Shown: piece after piece, positions 23,917-31,534 of the stretch
Position numbering within the stretch: the stretch's first letter is position 1
Layout of the letters: each line of letters begins with the position of its first letter
IMG/VR virus record: IMGVR_UViG_3300022188_000026
Span: 1-37,795 of that record
Length of the DNA: 37,795 bases
Reading direction: 5' to 3' (one strand)
Source of the DNA: a virus
Notes under the pieces: model-generated
Seen by the model: the letters and a program-made list of their open reading frames with translations, nothing else
The model's database searches: none
Told to the model about the DNA's origin: nothing
Made by a program: the position numbers and the translations under genes

Positions 23917-23958
23917 ATTGTTTATTTATATCGTAAATAGAGATAATTGAGCGAACAG

Positions 23959-24015
23959 GATTTATTTCGTAGAATGAGATTTATTTCGTAGAATGGGATT
24001 TATTTCGTAGGGTGA
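23959..24015 (+). repeat. 19-bp direct repeat, 3 units
   Basis: Three contiguous units (23959, 23978, 23997) of GATTTATTTCGTAGAATGA with small changes, followed by a decayed copy. They lie in the non-coding stretch before the terminase operon. Confidence 0.9.
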
Positions 24016-24041
24016 GGTTTATTGAGTGAATGAGATTCAGA

Positions 24042-24125
24042 GAATAAATGAAATTTATTTTTCGACAAATAGAAAAGGGATTATAAACAGGGCGGGGGGT
24101 GTCGAAAAATAAATTTCATTTATTC
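24042..24125. repeat. Perfect 26-bp inverted repeat with G-rich spacer
   Basis: Arms at 24042-24067 and 24100-24125 are exact complements over 26 bp and surround a 32-bp spacer ending in GGGCGGGGGG, very unlike the AT-rich surroundings. Situated 116 bp before the terminase small-subunit gene, it could be a packaging (pac/cos) site, a long hairpin insulating the terminase promoter, or a genome-end/replication structure. The 377 bp between 23864 and 24240 otherwise hold only the terminator, the 19-bp repeats and the promoter. Confidence 0.9.
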
Positions 24126-24205
24126 AGTTCACCCCTTAAATATTTCCCAGATTTTCCAGTTCCTGCACACTTTTTGTGAGCTATAGTATATACTTAATTT
24201 TTTAC

Positions 24206-24234
24206 TTTACAAAGCTTAGTGTTTAAGCTATAAT
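24206..24234 (+). promoter_or_regulatory. Late operon promoter, predicted leaderless start
   Basis: TTTACA (24206-24211), a 17-bp spacer and TATAAT (24229-24234). The terminase small-subunit ATG is at 24241, where transcription would begin, and no ribosome site precedes it. An inverted repeat, AGCTTA (24213-24218) and TAAGCT (24224-24229), fills the spacer and could be an operator. Confidence 0.8.
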
Positions 24235-24240
24235 ATAATT

Positions 24241-24834
24241 ATGAAAGATTTTTTACTTAAATACAATGAAAGTCAGGATGAAGATATTTTCCAAGAAAAA
24301 TTTATTGGGGATCCTAATCTGCTGCCTCCGCCTGATCGTCAAGAGCTTGAATACCGCTATCAAGTTCTTGACGAAACAATTCCACAGCTAGCTGAACGCT
24401 TTCGTCTCACTGTTCATGCTCTACAGCTTTATATTGATGATAATAAGCTTAAACCCAGAAAGCTAACAACAGATGAAGAGTTTACAGAGCTTGAGGAATT
24501 CCTGAAACAGGAACTTGACAAACAGAGGGTGAAAGTGGCTGGTTTAGCCATTTATCAGTCAATTAAAGCCTGGTATACTTTGCTACAGAATGAGAATACT
24601 TTACTGGCCAGTGCTAAACGCAGTATTGAAGCTTTGTCCCAAGAGCTGATTCCAGATACTAAAACTCTTTCACAACTGGCCAGTGTTCAAGACAAGTTAT
24701 TCAGTAAACAACAAGGCTTACTCAATATCTTAAATATTTTTGATAAGGAATCGAGCTCTAATTTATCTGACATTATTGCTAGTGCTTTACAGAGAATAGA
24801 TGGTGATGGCTACAACTTACCAAATTCAAAATAG
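24241..24834 (+). CDS. Terminase small subunit (probable)
   Basis: Encodes 197 aa just upstream of and overlapping the large-subunit gene. ELEYRYQVLDETIPQLAERFRLTVHALQLYIDD (about 35-70) reads as a helix-turn-helix of the kind small terminases use to bind pac/cos DNA; a long helical, oligomerisation-like part follows. There is no ribosome site, and the ATG coincides with the predicted transcription start, implying leaderless translation. Two ACTGGCCAGT sites lie inside the gene, 72 bp apart. The call rests on HTH plus position. Confidence 0.75.
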   Translation: MKDFLLKYNESQDEDIFQEKFIGDPNLLPPPDRQELEYRYQVLDETIPQLAERFRLTVHALQLYIDDNKLKPRKLTTDEEFTELEEFLKQELDKQRVKVAGLAIYQSIKAWYTLLQNENTLLASAKRSIEALSQELIPDTKTLSQLASVQDKLFSKQQGLLNILNIFDKESSSNLSDIIASALQRIDGDGYNLPNSK

Positions 24835-26335
24835 AGAGTGGAGGTTAAACAACCTTTACTATATTATAGATAAGTTTGGGAAGAAGGTCATATTTAAAAT
24901 GAACTGGGCTCAAAGGATATTATATAATAACCTTTGGTATCTTTGTGATATTTTGAAAGCAAGGCAGTTAGGGATTACAACTTTCTTTTGTATCTATTTC
25001 CTGGATGCAGCTCTTTTTAACTCTTATACATCGTGTGGCATTATTGCTCATAACAGAGATGATGCTGAAAAGTTCTTTGATAAGAAAGTACGTTTTGCAT
25101 ATGACAATTTACCTATCGAGATAAAAAATACTCTTAAAGCTACTTCTGATACTGCTAAACAGCTTAAGTTTTCAAATGGCTCTATTATTAATGTAGGAAC
25201 CTCTTTACGTTCTGATACACTTCAGTTCTTACATATCTCAGAATATGGTAAAACATGTGCGAAATTTCCTGAGAAAGCTAAGGAAATAAGGACTGGGGCA
25301 ATAAATACAGTCCAAGCTGGGAATTTTCTGACTATCGAGAGCACTGCAGAGGGCCCATATGGAGACTTCTTTAACATAACAAAAGCAGCCCAAGCTAAAG
25401 CCTTAGCTGGTGCTAAGTTGTCCAAGTTAGACTTTAGGTTTTTCTTTTTTCCCTGGCAGAAGCACCCTGAATACAAACTCCCAATACCTACTGGCCAGTC
25501 GTTAAAAGATTTACCTGAGCAGCTTAAAGACTATTTTGATAAACTGGAAAAGATAGATAAGATATCTTTAGCTTCTGAACAGAAATGGTGGTATTTTAAA
25601 AAATGGGAGATTCAGCAGGATGAAATGACTAGAGAATACCCAACAACACCTGAAGAAGCATTTGCAATACCTCTGCGAGGTGCTTTCTATGAGATGCAAA
25701 TTCGTAGGCTCATCAGTGAGAGACGCCTTACAAAGGTTCCTTATGACGAAAGCATTCCGGTTCATACTGTTTGGGACCTTGGTATTTTTGACCAGATGGC
25801 TATCTGGTTTGTTCAAATTGTAGGAAGTGCCATACACTTTATTGACTTCTATTCTAATACAGACAAAGGGTTTCTGCATTACAAGAAAATGCTTGATAAG
25901 AAAGGCTATTTATATGGCCAGCATATAGGGCCATCTGACTTAAATATGAGACAGCATACGGATAAAGAGGTACCTGAGACCCGTACAGAAGTAGCAGCTA
26001 GAGTGGGAATTAACTTTTCTGAGCTACCACAAGAGCAGGATGTTTTAAATGGTATCAACCGAACTCGAGCAATGTTTAACCGGTTTTGGTTTGATGCTGA
26101 AAACTGTTGCCGTGGTGAAAAGTCTGGATTTTCTGGTATACAATTGTATTCTAAACAGTGGAACGAAAAGATGTCCTGTTACGATGACAAGCCAATAAAG
26201 AACTGGACTAGGAACCCTGCTGATGCCCTACGATATGTCTCACTTGCTGTTCAAGAGGGCTTCTTTGATAATAACTGGTATGATGAGTATGATCGTTCAC
26301 GATGGCTATATAAAAGGGATAAAGCAAGAGTATGA
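24800..26335 (+). CDS. terL: Terminase large subunit
   Basis: Encodes 511 aa. The ATPase P-loop-like KARQLGITT (~53-61) follows an adenine-site WAQRILYNNL; LHISEYGK fits Walker B with its catalytic Glu. The nuclease domain begins with HTVWDLGIFDQMAIW (metal-binding Asp) and continues to the C-terminal NPADALRYV. It pumps DNA into the prohead and cuts it. It overlaps the small-subunit gene by 35 bp and the portal start by 4 bp. The start may be either of two near ATGs (24800 or 24806). Confidence 0.9.
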   Translation: MVMATTYQIQNREWRLNNLYYIIDKFGKKVIFKMNWAQRILYNNLWYLCDILKARQLGITTFFCIYFLDAALFNSYTSCGIIAHNRDDAEKFFDKKVRFAYDNLPIEIKNTLKATSDTAKQLKFSNGSIINVGTSLRSDTLQFLHISEYGKTCAKFPEKAKEIRTGAINTVQAGNFLTIESTAEGPYGDFFNITKAAQAKALAGAKLSKLDFRFFFFPWQKHPEYKLPIPTGQSLKDLPEQLKDYFDKLEKIDKISLASEQKWWYFKKWEIQQDEMTREYPTTPEEAFAIPLRGAFYEMQIRRLISERRLTKVPYDESIPVHTVWDLGIFDQMAIWFVQIVGSAIHFIDFYSNTDKGFLHYKKMLDKKGYLYGQHIGPSDLNMRQHTDKEVPETRTEVAARVGINFSELPQEQDVLNGINRTRAMFNRFWFDAENCCRGEKSGFSGIQLYSKQWNEKMSCYDDKPIKNWTRNPADALRYVSLAVQEGFFDNNWYDEYDRSRWLYKRDKARV

Positions 26336-28440
26336 CACTTTTACCAAATCAAAAAGCCGACAATCTTAATGCCTACGAGGCCCCAGAAGAGGAGGCTCCT
26401 ACTTGGTCAGAGATAGAGGATCAGGCAGCAGAAGAGATTGATGCAGCTATAAAGTTTGTCAAAAATAATATAATTGAGAAGCGGACTTCTAACTGGGACT
26501 GTTATTATGGTAAGCCTTTAGGGAATGAGATAGCTGGTAAATCTAAATATGTTTCAAGAGATCTCTTAGAAACTATCGAATGGATTTTACCTAGCCTTAT
26601 TAATTTATTTACAGGTGCTGATTCAAAAGTAAAGCTGAAGATTTTTAATGAACAGGTTAACCAGCAGATTTCACCCACTCAGTTAGGCAAGCTATTAATT
26701 GATAAGATCTATAAAGACCTGTCAATGGACGAATATAAAGGGCTATTTTTGGTCTTTTACACTTGGTTCAAAGATGCCTTGGTCTCAGGTTCTGCATTTA
26801 CTCAGTTATACTGGGAGATTGACACTGTCTTAGATAAAATTCATCAAGCAATTCCCAATACTGAAATGAACAGGCTAAGTCAAACTAAAGAAGTGACTAT
26901 TGAGCAAATAAGGCCATCTGTTACTACTGGCCAGTCGATGGTAGACGCAACGATTGAACGTATATCTAAGAACACTTTAGTAGTAGACAATATACCACAT
27001 TGGGAATTCATTTTTGAAGAGTATGCTCAAACAATGAATGATGATGCTGGTAAAGGATTTGTTACTATCGTTTCAATAGATTATCTTCGTAGGATAAATG
27101 AGGCCTATTCTAAGCCTAATGAGCCATTCTTTCAGAACTTAGAATTGGTGTCACAAATTGGGTCAAATGACACTTATGATGACGTGTATGGTTTGGGTGA
27201 TGAGAAAAAGATTTATTTTGATTATGCAGTTCTCAATTCATTCACTGGCCAGAATAAAAAAGGGCCAAAGAAGAGAGTTCAGTTAACAAAATGGGTAACT
27301 CGTTTAGATATCAATGGGGATGGTTTTCTTGAAGATATATTAGTTTGGCGGGCTAATGGTGTTATGATTCGTTGGGAAATAAATGAGTCTCATTTTATTC
27401 CATTCTGCCAGTTAAGTCCTATTATCGATTGTTATAAGTTTCAAGGGATAGCCTATGCTGACCTACTTGTTGAACTGCAAGATCTTAAAACAGCTTTAAC
27501 TCGTAAGATGCTTGATAATTTTGATCTGCAAAACAGTGGGCGTTGGTTTATAAAACCTAATACTCAGATTGACCTTAAACGATTTCTTGAAAATGTTCCT
27601 GGGGATGTTTATCGAATAGACCCTGAAAGAATTAAGAATATGGCTCCTCAGGGTTTTGATACGTCACAGCTTGCATTATTAGAATATGTTGAAACTGTTA
27701 AAGAGAATCGAACAGGCTCTACACGCTATAACCAAGGAACTGATGCTAATACCTTAAATCAGACTGCACATGGCATACAAACTATAATGTCAGCTTCTAT
27801 GAAGAGGATAGAGCTAATAGGCCTATTGTTTGCCGAAAGTGGTATAAAGGACCTTTATAGAAAAGCTGCTTTACTTATGCAACAAAACTTGGAAGAGCCT
27901 TTTCAAGCCACTATTAATGGAGAAACAGTTACAATATCACCAGAAATGATTCAAGGCCGAATTGAGGTATCAGTTGAAATGGGCCTTGAAAATCAGGTAG
28001 GCCAAAGAGAGTCACAGAAACTGTTACAAATGTCTGCAGTACTAATGGACCTAAACTCAAAGTTTCCAGGGCTGGTTCCACCAGATAAGGCACATAATAT
28101 TGCAGTGAAATATATTACCTGTTTAGGGTATGAAGCTGATCAATATTTATCTTCTATTAAAGAATTTATGGAAGCTGAACAGAACTCTAGTAAGCAACAA
28201 CAGGCTTTACAGCAAATGCAGATACAGATGCAGCAATTAAAACTGCAGCTTGAGAAAGAGGCTGTTGATGTGAAAAAGCTTGCAGCTTTTGGGAAGATAG
28301 AAGAGGCCCAGAAAAAATTAATTGCAAGTCTATTACTGGCTGAGCATAAGACAAAAGAGGCTACACAACTGGCCAGTAAGGAACAGCGTGTAGATATATT
28401 TAAAACGTTATTTAAAGAGATGGCTCAAGGAGGTGCATGA
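26332..28440 (+). CDS. Portal (head-tail connector) protein
   Basis: Encodes 702 aa. The N-terminal GKSKYVSRDLLETIEWILPSLINLFTG, the central FCQLSPIIDCYKFQGIAYADLL, and RTGSTRYNQGTDANTLNQTA typify podovirus portal proteins that form a dodecameric ring at the packaging vertex. The long C-terminal part (from about 610) is a Gln-rich coiled coil (QQQALQQMQIQMQQLKLQL), likely the barrel/helical crown. Coupled to terL by ATGA. The length fits P22-like portals. Confidence 0.88.
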   Translation: MTLLPNQKADNLNAYEAPEEEAPTWSEIEDQAAEEIDAAIKFVKNNIIEKRTSNWDCYYGKPLGNEIAGKSKYVSRDLLETIEWILPSLINLFTGADSKVKLKIFNEQVNQQISPTQLGKLLIDKIYKDLSMDEYKGLFLVFYTWFKDALVSGSAFTQLYWEIDTVLDKIHQAIPNTEMNRLSQTKEVTIEQIRPSVTTGQSMVDATIERISKNTLVVDNIPHWEFIFEEYAQTMNDDAGKGFVTIVSIDYLRRINEAYSKPNEPFFQNLELVSQIGSNDTYDDVYGLGDEKKIYFDYAVLNSFTGQNKKGPKKRVQLTKWVTRLDINGDGFLEDILVWRANGVMIRWEINESHFIPFCQLSPIIDCYKFQGIAYADLLVELQDLKTALTRKMLDNFDLQNSGRWFIKPNTQIDLKRFLENVPGDVYRIDPERIKNMAPQGFDTSQLALLEYVETVKENRTGSTRYNQGTDANTLNQTAHGIQTIMSASMKRIELIGLLFAESGIKDLYRKAALLMQQNLEEPFQATINGETVTISPEMIQGRIEVSVEMGLENQVGQRESQKLLQMSAVLMDLNSKFPGLVPPDKAHNIAVKYITCLGYEADQYLSSIKEFMEAEQNSSKQQQALQQMQIQMQQLKLQLEKEAVDVKKLAAFGKIEEAQKKLIASLLLAEHKTKEATQLASKEQRVDIFKTLFKEMAQGGA

Positions 28441-28703
28441 GTTTAGCTTATTTAAAAGAGATAAGGAAACAAGCTCAAGAGGCTCGAGAATTGACTGGGG
28501 TACTAAAGGACTTTTTTGAAAAAGAACATGAAGAATGTTACAAAGCATTTCTTGCTTTAAAGTTTAATTCAAATATAGAGACCTTTATGACAGTACAAGC
28601 CAGGGTATCTGCTTTAACAGACCTGGAGACACACTTACTTTCATTTATCGAGCAAGAAGAGTTAACTCACTATTATACTAAAGGAGGCGACAATGCCAGA
28701 TGA
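28437..28703 (+). CDS. Small helical protein between portal and scaffold
   Basis: Encodes 88 aa, all helical and charged. It is coupled to the portal stop by ATGA with AAGGAGG only 3-4 bp from the ATG, and its end overlaps the scaffold start by 11 bp. Unknown family; possibly a head-assembly accessory. Confidence 0.65.
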   Translation: MSLAYLKEIRKQAQEARELTGVLKDFFEKEHEECYKAFLALKFNSNIETFMTVQARVSALTDLETHLLSFIEQEELTHYYTKGGDNAR

Positions 28704-29535
28704 TGCTTATGGGCTTTCTGATGAGGACTTTCAGAATTTACTGAATAACCCTGAACAGGAAGAACAGGAAGAACAGGAAGAACAGGAAGAACAGGAAGAA
28801 CAGGAAGAACAGGAAGAACAGGAAGAACAGGAAGAACAGGAAGAACAGGAAGAACAGGAAGAACAGGAAGAACAGAAACAGGAAGAACCTGAAGTCTTTC
28901 AGATAGTTCACAATGGCCAAGTTCATACTGTGCCCAAACAGCAACTTATAAATCTTGCTCAACAGGGCTTTGATTACAATGCTAAAATGAATGAGCTGGC
29001 ACCTAAACGAAAACTTGTTAAACTGGTGCAATCTGATCCTGATCTTCAGAAAATGATAAATGAGCATGTTGTCAAAAAAGCTATTCCTGAAGTCTCAGAC
29101 AGAGAAGACTATGAGACAGAACAAGACTGGCTTAAAGATAACTTAACGAAAACAATTTCAACAGTTAATCCTGTTATAGATCTGGAAGAAGGTGAGAAAC
29201 AGCCTGAAGTTAATCCTCTGGCCAGTACTGAGCCTCCTATAGTTACAAAACTAAGAGCTCTTGATCCTGAAGGATTTGAAGCCACAGTGCCAAAGATGAC
29301 TCAGGCAATAAAAAATTTAACAGTTAAACAATACCAAGAGATTACCAATGATGAGCAAAAGGTAATTCAATTGTATCAACAAGTGCGTAATTCAACTTTT
29401 AAACCTAAACCTCGAACTCAGCATTTTAATATAAGGGGTGGCCGAAGTCAGAAGGCCAATCCTCTAAAGAAGAATGTTTGGGATCTTGGTAATAAAGACT
29501 TTAATAAGATTCTTAAGAAAGTCAAAGGATATTAA
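28693..29535 (+). CDS. Scaffolding protein (probable) with QEE repeat
   Basis: Encodes 280 aa directly upstream of the capsid gene. After a short acidic start come 13 perfect QEE triplets (plus imperfect ones), then a moderately conserved FQIVHNGQVHTVPKQQLINLAQQGFDYNAKM typical of phage scaffold-like proteins, a helical middle and a basic C-terminus (RTQHFNIRGGRSQK) suited to capsid binding. AAAGGAGG precedes the start. The role comes from position, charge pattern and basic tail. Confidence 0.78.
   Translation: MPDDAYGLSDEDFQNLLNNPEQEEQEEQEEQEEQEEQEEQEEQEEQEEQEEQEEQEEQEEQKQEEPEVFQIVHNGQVHTVPKQQLINLAQQGFDYNAKMNELAPKRKLVKLVQSDPDLQKMINEHVVKKAIPEVSDREDYETEQDWLKDNLTKTISTVNPVIDLEEGEKQPEVNPLASTEPPIVTKLRALDPEGFEATVPKMTQAIKNLTVKQYQEITNDEQKVIQLYQQVRNSTFKPKPRTQHFNIRGGRSQKANPLKKNVWDLGNKDFNKILKKVKGY
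28756..28872 (+). repeat. 9-bp tandem repeat, 13 perfect units (QEE)
   Basis: CAGGAAGAA is repeated 13 times without change. Its complementary frame produces only a Phe-rich shadow frame. Such perfect identity suggests recent expansion or slippage; copy number may vary between isolates. Confidence 0.95.
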
Positions 29536-29537
29536 AT

Positions 29538-30542
29538 ATGGCTACAGCAACGACTACCTCAACAATCCCTATTCAAATAACGGGATTTTATGACAGAAAC
29601 TTACTTGAGAGAGCTTTACCTGCTCTTCTCTACAGCAAATGGGGCCAGGTTCGCCCCATTCCTAAAAATGCTGGTGACTTAATAAATTTCAGAAAGTATG
29701 GAGCCCTTGCTTCAAATACTACTCAGCTTAATGAAGGTACAACTCCAGCTGGCAAACAACTTTCTGCTACAACAATAACTGCACAGATGGGACAGTACGG
29801 TGATTTTGTTCTTATAACAGATAAGCTTCTTGATATGGGCCTTGATCCCATTCTTATTGAGGCTGGTGAAATTCTCGGTGAACAGGCAGGTTTGTCAATT
29901 GATACAATACATCGTAATGTTCTTTTGGCTGGTACAAGTGTACGGTATGCGGATGGTGTGGCAGGCCGTTCAAATATTGTGAAAACAATTCAGGCCTCTG
30001 ATATAAAAGCAGTTATTCGAAACCTTGAGGCTTCAAATGCCAAAAAACTCAGACAGCAGGTTAATGCTGGGGTTAAAATAAGTACATCTCCAATTCGTGC
30101 TGCCTTTATTGGCATAACACATACTGATTGCCGCCAAGACCTGGAAGAACTTGATGGTTTTGTTCCTGTTGAAAAGTATGCTCAGCAGGGTGATGTGATG
30201 GAAACTGAGATTGGCGAGTATAAGGGTATTCGGTTCATTGTAACTACCAATGCTGGAATTGTAGAAGATGCTGGTGGTAGTGCTGCAACAAATGGTTTGA
30301 TATATACTACAGCAGATACGGCCTGTGATGTTTATCAGACCCTTGTACTGGCAAAGGATGCTTTTGGTGTTATCCCTCTTCAGAAAGGTGGAATTGAGAA
30401 TATTATAAAACGAGCTAAGAACTCTGGTACGGAAGACCCCTTGAATCAGCGGAATACTTCTGGCTGGAAAGCTTATACAGCAATCAAAATTCTGAATGAC
30501 AATTTTATTTACAGAATTGAACATGGAGTTTCAAAACTCTAA
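29538..30542 (+). CDS. Major capsid protein, N4-gp56 family
   Basis: Encodes 334 aa. FYDRNLLERALPALLYSKWGQ, RPIPKNAGDLINFRKYGAL, LNEGTTPAGKQLSATTITAQ, QYGDFVLITD and DPILIEAGEILGEQAG are the hallmark stretches of the N4-gp56-type HK97-fold capsid protein. It forms the icosahedral shell. AAAGGA precedes the ATG. It carries none of the CTGGCCAG sites. Confidence 0.92.
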   Translation: MATATTTSTIPIQITGFYDRNLLERALPALLYSKWGQVRPIPKNAGDLINFRKYGALASNTTQLNEGTTPAGKQLSATTITAQMGQYGDFVLITDKLLDMGLDPILIEAGEILGEQAGLSIDTIHRNVLLAGTSVRYADGVAGRSNIVKTIQASDIKAVIRNLEASNAKKLRQQVNAGVKISTSPIRAAFIGITHTDCRQDLEELDGFVPVEKYAQQGDVMETEIGEYKGIRFIVTTNAGIVEDAGGSAATNGLIYTTADTACDVYQTLVLAKDAFGVIPLQKGGIENIIKRAKNSGTEDPLNQRNTSGWKAYTAIKILNDNFIYRIEHGVSKL

Positions 30543-30553
30543 AGGAGTAAGTA

Positions 30554-30943
30554 ATGGCACAGAAAGATCAGAAAGAAATTGACCCAAGACAGCAAAGGTT
30601 TTACTGTAAAATATATCACTTGTCTGCAGACAGTGGGAGTCGAGATGCAGTAATTCCAGTTAACGATTTGGGAGACATTCGGCATGGACGGGCAGCCTGT
30701 GTTCCTGGGAAACGGACTATTTTGTCCAAAGTACAGATTGGAATTTTGAAAGAAGCAGTAGTTCGTCATAAGCTTCCTGTACCTGAAGACTCAGGTATTT
30801 ATGGTGAACCTGATCCTTTGAAAGCCGCTGAGAAGCAGTTTCCAAAGTTCCATGCGATTTATGACCGTACCACTGGTCAAATATTTTTGGAGAAAGTAGA
30901 GCCACGTTTCTCCGTTGAAATTATTGAGCCTTATAAAGGATAA
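30554..30943 (+). CDS. Small head-region protein, unknown
   Basis: Encodes 129 aa with AAAGGAG ribosome site. Mixed alpha/beta sequence, no motif recognised (VIPVNDLGDIRHGRAACVPGK; a C-terminal strand pair FSVEIIEPY). Lying between capsid and connector genes, a head decoration or completion role is inferred from position only. Confidence 0.65.
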   Translation: MAQKDQKEIDPRQQRFYCKIYHLSADSGSRDAVIPVNDLGDIRHGRAACVPGKRTILSKVQIGILKEAVVRHKLPVPEDSGIYGEPDPLKAAEKQFPKFHAIYDRTTGQIFLEKVEPRFSVEIIEPYKG

Positions 30944-30949
30944 ACAGCA

Positions 30950-31534
30950 ATGCTACTTAGTGATATACTATCAAAAGTCAGGTTAAGGATTAAAGAAAAA
31001 GACGTACAGTATTTTTCTGATGAAGACCTTATTGATCTTGTTAATGGCCAAATGGAGTATTTCTATAGCCTTTTACGAGGTCATGAAAGTAGGTTTATCC
31101 TAGAGTGTATAAGTGTATCACTAACAACAGGACCTAATGATTTTATTTTTGACCATGAGGGAATAGCCTGGGGTCAGGTTTTTACTGATACCCAGGTTAT
31201 ACCTAAGTATGAGATAAATAAGCCTGATGCATTTTCTTACGAAGAGACATCAACAGGGATAGAGATTTATAATGCCCAAGAAGGCACAGCTTATATTAGC
31301 TACTGGAAACCTCTTGAATTGTATACCAGTGCTGACTTAAATTCAACTACACACTGGCCAGTATGGGATACTGCTTTATATCGTGCAGTGGTTGTTGAGG
31401 CCCAGGAAATTCGTGAGCATGATAATCATAGAACAGCGATTTTTGCTGAAGAAGCTTTACAAGAGGCATTATCTCGAACAATACAAAGATATGGGACTAT
31501 TGAAAGAAGAATGAGGTTTGGATTAGATGTTTAA
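30950..31534 (+). CDS. Head-tail adaptor protein (probable)
   Basis: Encodes 194 aa. The N-terminal LLSDILSKVRLRIKEKDVQYFSDEDLIDLVNGQMEYF and the later THWPVWDTALYRAVVVEAQEI resemble phage adaptor proteins that attach under the portal. It overlaps the next gene by 8 bp and lies between capsid and tail genes, the usual place. AAAGGAT precedes the start. Family assignment is by pattern, moderate. Confidence 0.7.
   Translation: MLLSDILSKVRLRIKEKDVQYFSDEDLIDLVNGQMEYFYSLLRGHESRFILECISVSLTTGPNDFIFDHEGIAWGQVFTDTQVIPKYEINKPDAFSYEETSTGIEIYNAQEGTAYISYWKPLELYTSADLNSTTHWPVWDTALYRAVVVEAQEIREHDNHRTAIFAEEALQEALSRTIQRYGTIERRMRFGLDV

Noticed and set aside
28738-29067. Phe-rich reading frame on the minus strand
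   Set aside because: It is the complement of the CAGGAAGAA repeat and of the scaffold gene; low-complexity shadow only.
30033-30524. 163-aa minus-strand frame inside the capsid gene
   Set aside because: Antisense to a clear N4-gp56 capsid gene; no start signal.
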